Shown here one piece after another: positions 51,170 to 60,456 of a stretch of 64,000 nucleotides of DNA. The notes below the pieces were generated by a model. That model was not told the origin of the DNA. It did no database searches and saw only the letters and a program-made list of their open reading frames with translations. Every line of letters begins with the position of its first letter. Within the stretch, counting starts at the first letter, position 1. The position numbers and the translations under genes were made by a program. The DNA is taken from positions 7,615,061 through 7,679,060 of the forward strand of contig NZ_LZNS01000001.1 in the NCBI RefSeq assembly GCF_001984575.1. Direction: 5' to 3'. The DNA is from Streptomyces sp. MP131-18. Its GTDB lineage: Bacteria; Actinomycetota; Actinomycetes; Streptomycetales; Streptomycetaceae.

Positions 51170-52567
51170 ATGGCCACGACACGCGAGCAGTCGGAGGCGT
51201 ACGCATACGCCAACCGCCGCCAGAGCACCAGCCTCCTCAGGGGGGCGGACGAGGCCCGCCTCGACCCCCGGCGCCGCCTGAACCGGGGGCTGGCCGCCGG
51301 CGTGGCGGTCGGCGTCCTCGTCATGGCCGGGTTCGGCATCGCCGGTTGGCTCGGCGGCGGCCGCGGCCCGGCGCTGCCGGCCAGCGGCGCGGTCGTGGTC
51401 GGCGCCAGCGGCGACTCCTACGTGGTCGCCGACGGCGTGGCACACCCCGCGCTCAACCTCGCCTCCGCCCTGCTGGCCGGCGGCGGCCGGCTCACCGAGG
51501 TGCGGCAGGACACCCTGAACGAGGCCCCGCGCGGCCTGCCGGTCGGCATCCCCGGGGCCCCCGACGCGCTGCCGGAGGCGGACGACCTGCTGGACGAGGA
51601 GTGGACGCTGTGCGCCACCCCCTCGGAGACCGGCGGCGATCCGGTGCGGACCGGCCTGTACGTCTCCGTGCCGGGCGTGCCCACGGGCGACGCCGGAGGC
51701 GGCGGGGCGACGCTGTTCGTGGAGGCGGACGACGGCAGCCTGTGGCTGCTGACCGCGGGGCGGCGGCACGCCATCGCCGAACCGGCCGTCCGGGACCTGC
51801 TCGGCCTTCGCCGGCAGCCCGTGCGGCTGCCGGGCGAGATCGTCGCCACCGTCCCCGAGGGCCCCGCGATCACCATCCCCGATCCCGCTCCTGGCGCAGG
51901 GGAGGAGCCGGCGGTCGAGCTGCCCTTCGCCGCGGTCGTCGGGGACATCGCCCACACCGACGACGGCGCCGCCCGCCAGCACTACCTGGTCGGCGCGGAC
52001 GGGCTGACCCCCGTCTCCGAGCTGGTCCACACCCTGCTGTCCGGCCAGGCCGGCACGGACCACGGGATCAGCTTCTCCGACGCCGCCCACGCGCCGCGTT
52101 CCGACGGCGACCCCGGCAACCCGGCGTGGCCCGAGGAGGTGCCCGAGGCCGAGGTGCCGGAACGCAACCAGCCCGTCTGCATCAGCACACCGCCCGGCAG
52201 CCAGCCGGGCGACACGCCCTGGCAGGCGGCGATTCACCTGCCACGGACCATGCCCGCCCCCGAGGACACCGTGCCGGTGGAGGCCCACGAGGGCGGCAGG
52301 CTGGGCCTGTTGGACCGGATCTACGTGCCGGTCGGCTCGGGCACCGTGGTCCGCGCCGTCACCTCCGCGGGCACCGGCGGCACCTACACCCTGGTCACCG
52401 ACGGCGGCACGGCCTACCCCCTGGCCTCCCAGGACGCCGTCGAACGCCTGGGATACGACCCGGCCGTGGCGCCGACGATGCCCACCGCCTTCGTGGGCCT
52501 GCTGCCGGCCGGTCCCGTTCTGTCCCCGGAGGCGGCGGCCCGGGAGCGGACGGGGGCCGGCGAATGA
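51170..52567 (+). CDS. eccB: Type VII secretion protein EccB
   Basis: This is a 465-residue single-pass membrane protein. A short cytosolic start (REQSEAYAYANRRQSTSLLR, the R/Q-rich EccB signature) is followed by a membrane helix (~residues 43-65, GLAAGVAVGVLVMAGFGIAG). A large extracytoplasmic domain has repeat-like VADGVAHPALNLASALLAGG and LYVSVPGVP, and paired cysteines (LCATP and PVCIS) that may form a disulfide. It is part of the EccBCDE core. The gene order eccD-mycP-eccB-eccE follows other actinomycetes. Confidence 0.92.
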   Translation: MATTREQSEAYAYANRRQSTSLLRGADEARLDPRRRLNRGLAAGVAVGVLVMAGFGIAGWLGGGRGPALPASGAVVVGASGDSYVVADGVAHPALNLASALLAGGGRLTEVRQDTLNEAPRGLPVGIPGAPDALPEADDLLDEEWTLCATPSETGGDPVRTGLYVSVPGVPTGDAGGGGATLFVEADDGSLWLLTAGRRHAIAEPAVRDLLGLRRQPVRLPGEIVATVPEGPAITIPDPAPGAGEEPAVELPFAAVVGDIAHTDDGAARQHYLVGADGLTPVSELVHTLLSGQAGTDHGISFSDAAHAPRSDGDPGNPAWPEEVPEAEVPERNQPVCISTPPGSQPGDTPWQAAIHLPRTMPAPEDTVPVEAHEGGRLGLLDRIYVPVGSGTVVRAVTSAGTGGTYTLVTDGGTAYPLASQDAVERLGYDPAVAPTMPTAFVGLLPAGPVLSPEAAARERTGAGE

Positions 52568-52584
52568 ACAGGAGGAGAAGGACC

Positions 52585-53808
52585 ATGCGACCTGGACGTG
52601 CCCGGTTGGGCCGTGCCCGGTCCGGACGTGCTCGGTCGGGCCGTGCCCGGTTCGGCCGCGCCCGGTTCGTGGCCGTGGAAGTGGGGCTGGGCGGCGTGGC
52701 CGCGGGTCTGGCCCTGCGGGGCGCCTGGGGCTATGTCCTCGCCGGCGCGGGGGCGCTGCTCGCGGTGCTTCCCCTGGTGCGCATCCGCAGGGAGTGGGCG
52801 GACCGGCGGCTGCTGGCCCGGCTGCGCCGGGGACGGCTGGCCGTCACCCCGCCGCCGGGCGAGCGTGCCGAGGGCCTGGGCGTCGCCCAGACGCTGCTGC
52901 CCGCCCTGACCGTGCGGGAGGTGGCCGACCGCAACGTGCCCGGGCGGCACGGCCTGGGCGTGGTGTCCGACGGGCGCGGCCACGCGGCCGTCGCCGCGTT
53001 CCCTGCCGGCACGCTGCCCGCGCTGCCCGCCGAGATCGTGGCCCGGTGGCTGGCGGAGGACCCGGCCCGGCCGGCGGCGGCGCAGGTGATCGTGGAGCAG
53101 TTCGGCGTTCCGTCGTGGGACTTCCACCATGGCTTCCGGCCCACGGTCGTCTACCGCCAACTCCCCGCCGGCGGCTGCCCGGTCGCCGTGCGCTCCTGGC
53201 TGGTGGTGCGCTACGAGCCGTTCGACGCACCCGAGGCCGCCCTCCGGCGCGGCGGCGGGGAGGACGGCGCGCAGGCCGCCGTGGCGGCGGCTGCCGCCCG
53301 GCTGCGCGCCCTGCTGGCCGCCCACGGGGCTCCGACCACGGCGCTCGGCGCGGTCGCGACGCGCCAACTCCTGCGGCAGCTCGGCGACGTGGAGGCGAAC
53401 GGCGCCGCACGCTCCTCCACCTGGGCGAGTGCGTCGGCCACACACGCCACACTCACCGCGAGCGTCGCCTCGCAGCGCGACTGGCACCGCCTCCTGGCCG
53501 GCCTCGGCGGCTGCACCGCCGACCGCGTGGTCGCCGCGGCGACCCTCACCCTGGGGGCACCTCCCCGGCCCGCCGGGCCCGGGGGCGGCCGTCCCGAACT
53601 CCGCGTCCGCGCCGCGGTGCGCGTGGTCAGCCCCCTCGCCCAGCACGCCACCGCCCAGCGCGACCGGCTGGCGGCGGCGGGCGTCACCGGCGCGTCCGCG
53701 ACCGACCAGGCCGCCGGCCTGCTCGCCACCCTGCCGCTGGCCCACCCCGCCCGGCCCCTCGACGAGGCCACCGGCTTCGCGACCACAGGAGGTACGCGAG
53801 AGCGATGA
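52585..53808 (+). CDS. eccE: Type VII secretion protein EccE
   Basis: This 407-residue protein has two membrane helices near the N-terminus (VAVEVGLGGVAAGLALRG and GYVLAGAGALLAVLPLV) and a cytosolic domain, as in EccE. The first ~35 residues contain tandem (G/S)RAR(F/L/S) units from an almost exact 15-bp DNA repeat (52590-52672), making the terminus extremely basic. The ATG at 52585 has GGAGGAGAAGG next to it. An in-frame ATG at 52564 overlapping the eccB stop is the alternative. Its stop overlaps the next ATG by 4 bp. Confidence 0.85.
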   Translation: MRPGRARLGRARSGRARSGRARFGRARFVAVEVGLGGVAAGLALRGAWGYVLAGAGALLAVLPLVRIRREWADRRLLARLRRGRLAVTPPPGERAEGLGVAQTLLPALTVREVADRNVPGRHGLGVVSDGRGHAAVAAFPAGTLPALPAEIVARWLAEDPARPAAAQVIVEQFGVPSWDFHHGFRPTVVYRQLPAGGCPVAVRSWLVVRYEPFDAPEAALRRGGGEDGAQAAVAAAAARLRALLAAHGAPTTALGAVATRQLLRQLGDVEANGAARSSTWASASATHATLTASVASQRDWHRLLAGLGGCTADRVVAAATLTLGAPPRPAGPGGGRPELRVRAAVRVVSPLAQHATAQRDRLAAAGVTGASATDQAAGLLATLPLAHPARPLDEATGFATTGGTRER

Positions 53809-54635
53809 GCGAACCCGAACCCACCACGCTCGCCCTCGTCCCCCGGGGACGCGGCCCGTCCGAGCCCCGCACCCTCGCCCTGACCGGACCCCGCCCGAGC
53901 CCTCCCGGCCCCGCGGGTCCGGCCCCCACCGGTCCGGCCGTCGCCGCGCCCGACCCACCGATACCCGATCTGTCCACCCTCCCCGACGCCGCCTGGCAGG
54001 ACGACACCGGGACGCCGTTCACACTCACCCCCGCCCGCGCCGGCATCCACCTGGGCACCGACCGTGACGGCCGGCCCGTGGCGCTGCCCTGCCCCCGGCC
54101 GGAGGGCACCGGCATCGCGGTCCTCGGCGAATCGCTCTTCGGCCGCCTGATCGCGCTGCGCCTCCTGGCCACCGGCGTCGTGGTCACCGCCGCGACCCGG
54201 GAGCCGGGACAGTGGCGGAGCATCCGCCACGCCGCGGGCGAACGGCTCGCGTTCTCCGAGGACCCGGCCGCCTGGCCGCGCCACGCCCCCGCGCCGCCCG
54301 CGGTCGACGCCGGACCGCAGGCGCTCGTCAGCGATCAGCGCCGCGCACCGTCCTCCGCCGTCGCCGCCGGGCCCTGGCGCACCGTTCTGCACGTCACCCG
54401 CACCATCCCGCGCGGCGCCGCCTTCTGGCACCGCCCGGACGTTCTGCTCGCACTGGGCGCCGAGTACGCCGAGGCCGTCGGCCGCCTGCTCGGCCCCGAG
54501 GCCGCCCACCTCACCGCCCGGCTCGCCCCGGGAGAGATCGTTCTCTTCCGCCCCACCGCGACCGAGATCCTGCGCCCCGACATCGCCCCGGGGGAGAGCG
54601 CCGTCCTTACTCCTGGAGCACCGCCCGCCAGGTAA
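53805..54635 (+). CDS. ESX-associated protein of unknown function
   Basis: This is a 276-residue protein, Pro-rich for the first 60 residues, then an alpha/beta domain (FTLTPARAGIHLGTDRDGR, GIAVLGESLFGRLIALRLLA, GEIVLFRPTATEILRPDI). No membrane segment or motif is recognised. It is translationally coupled to eccE (ATGA) and is the last gene of the ESX operon, so an accessory or regulatory role in the secretion machine is likely. It does not resemble EspG or EccA. Confidence 0.65.
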   Translation: MSEPEPTTLALVPRGRGPSEPRTLALTGPRPSPPGPAGPAPTGPAVAAPDPPIPDLSTLPDAAWQDDTGTPFTLTPARAGIHLGTDRDGRPVALPCPRPEGTGIAVLGESLFGRLIALRLLATGVVVTAATREPGQWRSIRHAAGERLAFSEDPAAWPRHAPAPPAVDAGPQALVSDQRRAPSSAVAAGPWRTVLHVTRTIPRGAAFWHRPDVLLALGAEYAEAVGRLLGPEAAHLTARLAPGEIVLFRPTATEILRPDIAPGESAVLTPGAPPAR

Positions 54636-54756
54636 TCGCTCCGTTCCCGCGACCGCTCCCCGAAAGACGCGCCATCATGGGTCGCGACGCATCCGCAGTC
54701 AGGTGGATCGCGACCGAGGACGTCGAACGGGGCGTCGGGGGAGGGGGAGCACGGCA

Positions 54757-56889
54757 GTGGAAGCGTTATTTCCTGGGGACCCGTCGGCCATCGGTCCTTA
54801 CCGGCTGCTCGGGCGGCTGGGCGAGGGCGGCATGGGACGGGTGTTCCTGGGCCGTTCGCCCAGCGGACGGATGGTCGCGGTCAAGGTCGTCCACAGTGAG
54901 CTGGCACGGGAGCCCCACTTCCGGCGGCGGTTCCGCGCGGAGGTCGAGGCGGCGCGGCGCGTCCACGGGACGTGGACCGCGCCGGTGCTCGACCACGACA
55001 TCGAATCGGCCGTTCCCTGGGTGGCCACGGGCTACGTGGCCGGATCGACGCTGCGGGAGGTCGTGGACACCCTGCACGGGCCGCTGCCGGAACAGTCGGT
55101 GTGGGCACTGGCGTACGGCCTGGCGAGCGCTCTGCTGGCGATTCAGGGCAACGGGCTGATCCACCGCGACCTGAAGCCGTCGAACGTCATGGTGACGCTG
55201 GACGGCCCGAAGGTCATCGACTTCGGCATCGCGCGCTCCGTCGACGCCAGCGTGGTGACGCACACGGGCGGCATGCTCGGCTCCCCCGGGTACATGCCGC
55301 CCGAGCAGATCAGGGGCGACGAACTGACGGGCGCGGCCGACGTGTTCGCCCTGGGGGCGGTGCTGGCGTACGCCGCGAACGGGTTCTCCCCCTTCTCGTG
55401 GGACGGGGCGCATACCCACACCGTGATCCACCGGGTGCTGAGCGAAGAACCCAACCTCGGCCCGGAGGACGGGCGGCTGACGGGGGACCTGCGGACGCTC
55501 GTGCTCCACTGCCTGCTGAAGAACGCGGACGAACGGCCCCCGCTAGCCGGGTTCCCGCCGTTCGCGGGGAGACGTGCGGGGAACGAGTACTGGCTGCCGT
55601 CGGGGCTCACGGCACGGCTGGGGCAGGCCGCGACGAATCTGCTCGCGTTCGACGGTCCTGAGGCCGACCGGCCGCCCTCGTCCTGGGGGCCGCGGCCGCC
55701 GTCGGGGCCGCTCCCCGCCCTGCCGTCCGCCTCGGCCGGGCTGCCGGCGAACCGGAGCCGGACCACGGTCGTTCCCATGGAGCCGGGCACGCCCCCGGCA
55801 CCGACGCCGGGGACGTCGCTGGTGCCGCGGCACTCCCCGCCGCCCGCGCTCCCCGAGCTTCCCGCGTCGCCTCCCCCGCGGCGCAGGGACCCGGCGCGTT
55901 ACGCGGTGGCGGCGGTGGCCGGGGCGGCAGTGCTGGCCCTGGTCGCCTGGCTGGTCGCGGCCACCACAGGGGGCGGCGAGGAGAACCCGCGGGCGGCCGG
56001 TACCCCCGAGGGCACCGGCGACGAGGCGAACACCGAAGCGGAATCCCTGGTCGGCGACCCGCGCACCGCGGACGTGTGCGCCCTGACCGACACCGACGCC
56101 CTGGCCGGATTCGGCGATGCCCGTGCGGATGTGGACTACGGGAATTTCCACGTCTGCGACATCGTCCTCCACGCCGAGGGCGAGACCCGTATCGATGTGT
56201 CGACGTATCTCCGCCGGGGCATCCCGCCCGAGGCGGCCCGACCCGCCGACAGCATCAGGGGGATCGATGTCGTGGAAGATCCCCCGAAACCCGACGAGTG
56301 CGGGCTGGTGCTGCTGCCGCCCGGGGGCGATACCGACGGCATCCTCGTCGGAATCCGCGCCAACCTGGAGGGCGACGAGGTGGCAGGCGGCCGGGCGACG
56401 CTGTGCTCGATCGCGGACGAGGCCGCCGCGAGCGCGGCCGAGGTGCTGAGCCGGGGCCCGATCCCCCGGCGCTCACCGGCGTTCCCGGACGACTCGCTGG
56501 CCTGGTTGAACGCCTGCGAGCTGCTCGACGCCGAGGCGCTGGCCGCCGCCGATGTGCGGGACGACGAGCCGACGGTCGGCGTCGCCGACTGGGAGTGCGA
56601 GTGGTCCGGCGACGACGATGAACTCGTGGTGGACATGAGCTTCCACCGCGACCAGCCCAAGGACGGCGGGGGCACCCGGCGCAGCGGCTACGAGACCACC
56701 GTCGAGCAAGCCAGAGACGGCGACCAATGCACGGTTTTCCTCGAATACCGCGAGTACGGCGGGCAGAACACCGAGCCGGCCGCCGAGATGGTGCGTCTGC
56801 GCGTCGAAGGAGAGCGCCCCGTGGAGGAACTGTGCGTGACCGCTGAGGACCTCACCGCCGTCGCCGCGGCCCGGCTACCGGCACGCTGA
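54757..56889 (+). CDS. Membrane Ser/Thr protein kinase (PknB-type) with extracellular DUF3558-like domains
   Basis: This is a 710-residue protein. The kinase domain (~15-275) has GRLGEGGMGRVFLG (Gly loop), AVKVV (ATP Lys), HRDLKPSNVM (catalytic loop), DFGIARS and GSPGYMPPE. A Pro-rich linker, one membrane helix (~382-405) and an extracytoplasmic part follow. The latter contains two similar modules starting near DVCALTDTDALAGF and LNACELLDAEALAAA, which resemble the DUF3558 lipoprotein fold. It likely senses an external ligand and phosphorylates FHA partners such as the neighbouring protein. The GTG start follows GGGGAGGGGGAG. Confidence 0.88.
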   Translation: MEALFPGDPSAIGPYRLLGRLGEGGMGRVFLGRSPSGRMVAVKVVHSELAREPHFRRRFRAEVEAARRVHGTWTAPVLDHDIESAVPWVATGYVAGSTLREVVDTLHGPLPEQSVWALAYGLASALLAIQGNGLIHRDLKPSNVMVTLDGPKVIDFGIARSVDASVVTHTGGMLGSPGYMPPEQIRGDELTGAADVFALGAVLAYAANGFSPFSWDGAHTHTVIHRVLSEEPNLGPEDGRLTGDLRTLVLHCLLKNADERPPLAGFPPFAGRRAGNEYWLPSGLTARLGQAATNLLAFDGPEADRPPSSWGPRPPSGPLPALPSASAGLPANRSRTTVVPMEPGTPPAPTPGTSLVPRHSPPPALPELPASPPPRRRDPARYAVAAVAGAAVLALVAWLVAATTGGGEENPRAAGTPEGTGDEANTEAESLVGDPRTADVCALTDTDALAGFGDARADVDYGNFHVCDIVLHAEGETRIDVSTYLRRGIPPEAARPADSIRGIDVVEDPPKPDECGLVLLPPGGDTDGILVGIRANLEGDEVAGGRATLCSIADEAAASAAEVLSRGPIPRRSPAFPDDSLAWLNACELLDAEALAAADVRDDEPTVGVADWECEWSGDDDELVVDMSFHRDQPKDGGGTRRSGYETTVEQARDGDQCTVFLEYREYGGQNTEPAAEMVRLRVEGERPVEELCVTAEDLTAVAAARLPAR

Positions 56890-56902
56890 CGCCCGGCGGC
56901 GG

Positions 56903-57697
56903 TCAGTCGCCCAGCAGGGCCAGATCCGCTTTGAGAAGCGTGGTGCTGATCAGCAGCTCCATGATCAGGTTGTGGTTCAGCGTGTTGCCCACCGGCGGCG
57001 GAACCTCCTCCTCCAGGAGGCCGCGCACCGAGTGGCTCAGCCGCTTGCGCACGTTCGTCACCATGTGCGCGGCTCGGCGCTCGCCCCACCGTTCCCCCGG
57101 CTGCAACTCGCTCAGCTCGGCGGCCACCTGCCCCCACGTCAGCGGCTGCGGATAGGGCTCGTTGCGCAGATACCGCTGGCTGAGGCAGACGAGCACCAGC
57201 TTCTCGACCGGGCTCAGCGGCCACACGCTGGGCCCGCGTGTCTTCGCCTCGTTCTCCACCCCCGGGGCCGCGGACGGCGACGGCGCGGCGATCCGCACCT
57301 CAAGGAGGTGCTCCTGCTTCGGGCCGAGGATGAACAACGGCGTGTAGCCGGCCGGCAGTTCGGCCCAGTCACCGCTGAGCACCAAGTGCGAGGGGGAGAG
57401 GCGGATGGGCAGCCGGCCGACGTTGTGCAGCACCCAGCGCATGTGCTCGCGCGTGACGCGCCCGTGCTGTCGGCTGACGTGCGGATCGTCCGCACCGACG
57501 CAGACGTGGACATCCGGCTCGCTGCGCCCGAAGACCAGCGGGAACCCGGCGTCGGGCGCGACGCTCATGCCGCCGTTCGTGCCCAGGACGAAGAGCGTGC
57601 CCGGCGGTACGGTCGGCGGCAGCCCGCGCGCCAGGCTGCCGAAGTCCCTGGGCAGGATATTGACTTTGCTCGATGAGCTGGGTGCTGGCGGCGTCAC
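56903..57697 (-). CDS. FHA-domain protein with helical C-terminal domain
   Basis: This is a 264-residue cytosolic protein. The FHA phosphothreonine-binding fold spans residues ~35-140, with the hallmark FGRSEPDVHV and SRQHGRVTRE (GR...SxxH). A C-terminal segment (~155-264) reads like a winged or helical domain (SPVEKLVLVCLSQRYLRNE, WGQVAAELSELQPGERWGE, NVRKRLSHSVRGLLEEE) seen in FHA regulators. It is convergent with the kinase gene and probably reads its phosphorylation. It lies at the end of the ESX locus. Confidence 0.85.
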   Translation of the reverse strand: MTPPAPSSSSKVNILPRDFGSLARGLPPTVPPGTLFVLGTNGGMSVAPDAGFPLVFGRSEPDVHVCVGADDPHVSRQHGRVTREHMRWVLHNVGRLPIRLSPSHLVLSGDWAELPAGYTPLFILGPKQEHLLEVRIAAPSPSAAPGVENEAKTRGPSVWPLSPVEKLVLVCLSQRYLRNEPYPQPLTWGQVAAELSELQPGERWGERRAAHMVTNVRKRLSHSVRGLLEEEVPPPVGNTLNHNLIMELLISTTLLKADLALLGD

Positions 57698-57849
57698 GGG
57701 CCGTCCCCTCTCCGTGCGTCACGCCCAGATTACCCCTGCCCTCCGACACCCGGGAGAGCGCGTGCCCACGCCACCGCCCCCGGACTGACGTGGCTGCTTG
57801 TGCGCGGGGCGCCCACGTCTCACTTCGCCCCGGGGCGTGGGCGCCGTGA

Positions 57850-58599
57850 CGAAGAATCGCGCGCGGAACCGATTCCCGGCGGGCCGGCGTCTTCGGATTC
57901 CGTCAGGCGCAGCACGGTACTGCGGCGGGCCGGGCGCCCGGCCCGCGCGTACTCGACCTCGGCGCCGGAACCGGCAAGCTCACCGCCACGCTGGTCGCGC
58001 TGGGGGCCGAAGTCATCGCGGTCGAGCCCGACTCGGCGATGCCGGCCGAGCTGCGCCGCTCGCTGCCGACTGTTCGTGCCCTGCCGGGTAGTGCCGAGGC
58101 GATCCCGCTGCCGGACGCCACCGTCGATGCCGTGCTGGCCGGCAACGCGATGCACTGGTTCGACATGGCCGTCGCGGGACCCGAGATCGCCAGGGTCCTC
58201 GCCCCCGGCGGCATTCTGGCCGGTCTGTGGAACGTCATGGACGATCGGGTCGAGTGGGTCGCCGGGCTCGCGCGGGTCGGCGGGAGCGCGGCCATCGGCC
58301 CGCGTGACACGCCCGCCAGTTGGCGCGCCGAGACGGCCGGCGCACATCTTCCGGAGATCGGTGTGGCCGCGCGGTTCGGCTCGGCGGAGCAGGCGGAGTT
58401 CCCGCACGGGCAGCGCCGCACGGCCGACTCCCTCGTCGCGACCATCGCGACGCGCGCGGGGATGCTGGTCATGCCCGCACCGGAACAAGAGACCACGCTG
58501 GGCCGGATGCGCGCATTCCTCGCGAGCAGACCGGAGACCGCCCGCGGGGAGTTCACGCTCCCGATGCTGACCGGCGTGCTGCGCGTCCGGCGGCTGTGA
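57850..58599 (+). pseudogene. SAM-dependent methyltransferase lacking an N-terminus
   Basis: Motif I RVLDLGAGTGKLTATLVALG, VIAVEPDSAMPAELRR and IPLPDATVDAVLAGNAMHWF are all in one frame, typical of Methyltransf_11 proteins. No start codon exists in that frame between the stop at 57847 and motif I. The first ATG (58039) lies after motif I. The usual ~45 N-terminal residues are unrecognisable. It is a truncated, probably inactive copy, or a frameshift separates the start. The C-terminal half is otherwise intact. Confidence 0.6.
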
Positions 58600-58618
58600 G
58601 ACGGCGCCGTGCCGTACG

Positions 58619-59143
58619 TCAGGCCGCGGGTTCGATACGGAGGACGGCGGCGGTGCCGAGGATTTCGACGACCTCCAGGCTCATGACGTCGTTGATCGTC
58701 GCGACAGTTCCCACGCCGCAGGTCAGCCCGACGCCGCCGCCGCCCGCCGACGACACGCCGCCACCACCGGAACAGCCCGAGACACCGAATCCCGACCCCG
58801 TCAGCGACGCGGCCATCTCGACCTCATCGCCGGCGATCCCCGTCACCTCGATCGGCCCGAGGCCGTACGTTTCCGGCACTGCCACGACATCCCCCACCGC
58901 GACCTCGATCTCGCACGTCCCGTCGGCGCACGGCCCGGTCGGCGAGGGCGACGGCGTGCCCGTCCGGGTGGGAGCCGGCGTGGGGTCGGATGCCGGTGAC
59001 CCGGAGCCCGCCTCGCTGGGCCGGCCATCGGCGGGGGACTCGTCCGAGGAGTCCGAGGAACACGACGTGAGAGCGGCGAACACGACAGCGACAACAACGG
59101 TGACCACGGCGGAATATGAGGTTCTGCGCATCATGGCCGCCAT
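58619..59143 (-). CDS. Small secreted lipoprotein
   Basis: This is a 174-residue protein with a lipoprotein signal (VVTVVVAVVFAALTSC, lipobox near residue 28), a Ser/Pro/Asp/Gly-rich linker (~30-70), and a small beta-rich domain (GTCEIEVAVGDVVAVPETYG, IEVTGIAGDEVEMAASL) with several Cys. A Gly-rich insert interrupts the domain. No family is recognised. It is probably surface-anchored. No partner gene is evident. Confidence 0.65.
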   Translation of the reverse strand: MAAMMRRTSYSAVVTVVVAVVFAALTSCSSDSSDESPADGRPSEAGSGSPASDPTPAPTRTGTPSPSPTGPCADGTCEIEVAVGDVVAVPETYGLGPIEVTGIAGDEVEMAASLTGSGFGVSGCSGGGGVSSAGGGGVGLTCGVGTVATINDVMSLEVVEILGTAAVLRIEPAA

Positions 59144-59200
59144 GAAACCCCACCACGTCCGGGACCCCTCCCCGCCCCCCCGCCCCGGACTCGGGTGGGC

Positions 59201-59692
59201 TCAGCGCCCCGTCGCGCCGTCGATGAGTTCGCGGAGGATGTCCGCGTGGCCGGCGTGGCGGCCGGTCTCCTCGATCATGTGGGTGAGTGCCCAGCGGACG
59301 CTGGGCGCGGGCCGTCCAGGTCGCGGCCGGGGGACGGGTGCGCCGAGGTCGGTGCATCCGTCGAGAACCCTGTTCGCGCGCTCGACGGTCTCCCGGTAGC
59401 GGGCGATGACCTCGGCCGCACTGTCCTCAGCTGCGGCCAGGAACGTCGCCTGCCAGTCGGTGACCTCGTCTCCGAGGAACGTCGAGCGTTCGACGAAGGT
59501 GAGGTGGTTGAGCAGGCCGAGCAGGTTGGTGCCCGACGGCACTCCGGCCGTCCGGACCTGCGGTTCGGGGGCACCGTCGACCTTCGCGGCCATCGAGGCC
59601 CTGAGGTAGTCGAGGAACCCGCGCAGGGTCTCGGCCTCGCTGCTTCCGGTCCGGGGCGGCGGCGTGTCACGGCGGCGGGCGGTGGTGGGCAT
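59201..59692 (-). CDS. DinB/DUF664-type protein
   Basis: This is a 163-residue four-helix protein. LRGFLDYLRASMAAKVDGAP, NLLGLLNHLTFVERSTFLGD and RWALTHMIEETGRHAGHADI fit the DinB/DUF664 (mini-circle protein) family, whose three metal-site histidines are visible in LNHLTF, LTHMIE and GRHAGHAD. Members include mycothiol-dependent transferases. The exact reaction here is unknown. It may form an operon with the methyltransferase 42 nt upstream. Confidence 0.8.
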   Translation of the reverse strand: MPTTARRRDTPPPRTGSSEAETLRGFLDYLRASMAAKVDGAPEPQVRTAGVPSGTNLLGLLNHLTFVERSTFLGDEVTDWQATFLAAAEDSAAEVIARYRETVERANRVLDGCTDLGAPVPRPRPGRPAPSVRWALTHMIEETGRHAGHADILRELIDGATGR

Positions 59693-59734
59693 GGCGGTCC
59701 TGCCTTTCCACGAAGAACGGTTCTCGCGCCGGGG

Positions 59735-60361
59735 TCAGGCGGCGCGGCGGACGAAAAGGACATGGTCGGTGACCTCGGCGGTGCGCCCGCCCGGCCCGGT
59801 CGCGATCCGGCGGGGCGCGTCGGCGCGCTCGACCGTCCATGCCGCCGGGTCGAGGCCGATGCCCGCCGCGACCTCCTGCGGGGTCGGGTACCGGACGTCG
59901 GGGTCCTGGTTCCACGACCACGGCGCCGTCGAGCCGTGGTCGACGACGAGCAGCCGCCCGCCCGGGCGCAGCCGGTGCGCGGCCACGCGCAGGACAGCCG
60001 CCCGGTCCAGGTCATAGGGGGTGTGGAGGTAGTGCGCGGAAATCAGATCGAACCGGCCCTCCGGGAAGGACTCGTGCAGGTCATGCCGTGCGGCGGTGAC
60101 CCGGTCGCCGAGACCGAGTGAGCGGGCGCGCTCGGCGAGCCGCTCGGCCGCCACGGCCGAGATGTCGACGGCGGTGACGTGCCACCCCCGACGGGCCAGC
60201 CACAGCGAGTCGCCGCCGTCGCCGCATCCGAGGTCCAGCACGTCGCCGGGCGGCAGGTCCGTGACCAACTCGACGAGACGGGCGTTCGGCGGCGGGGCGT
60301 CGGCCGCCGGGCGGGCCGCGTGGACGCCGTCCCAGAACGTGGCTGCATCGGTCGTGTTCAT
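59735..60361 (-). CDS. Class I SAM-dependent methyltransferase
   Basis: This 208-residue enzyme has motif I DVLDLGCGDGGDSLWLARRG, motif II VTAVDISAVAAERLAERA, then FDLISAHYLHTPYD and RLRPGGRLLVVDHG. It is similar to small tellurite-resistance/UbiE-like methyltransferases. It is divergent from the XRE-cupin gene, whose product may control it. The substrate is unknown. It is not close to the methyltransferase trio at 21-23 kb. Confidence 0.85.
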   Translation of the reverse strand: MNTTDAATFWDGVHAARPAADAPPPNARLVELVTDLPPGDVLDLGCGDGGDSLWLARRGWHVTAVDISAVAAERLAERARSLGLGDRVTAARHDLHESFPEGRFDLISAHYLHTPYDLDRAAVLRVAAHRLRPGGRLLVVDHGSTAPWSWNQDPDVRYPTPQEVAAGIGLDPAAWTVERADAPRRIATGPGGRTAEVTDHVLFVRRAA

Positions 60362-60431
60362 CGGAGCTCCTTGAGATCGGGATGCGGGATGCGGGCAGTC
60401 TCGCCGGACGCCTCCGAATCCGGCGAGAAAT

Positions 60432-60448
60432 CTTGCGGTTATGGCAAG
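60432..60448. promoter_or_regulatory. CTTGC-N7-GCAAG inverted repeat in the divergent region
   Basis: CTTGC (60432-60436) and GCAAG (60444-60448) flank GGTTATG just before the XRE-cupin start. Its location between divergent genes suggests an operator for that regulator. Arms of only 5 bp make this tentative. Confidence 0.4.
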
Positions 60449-60456
60449 CTCGCCCC

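Noticed and set aside
53211..54509. 432-codon minus-strand frame
   Set aside because: It is antisense to eccE and the coupled 276-aa gene. There is no motif.
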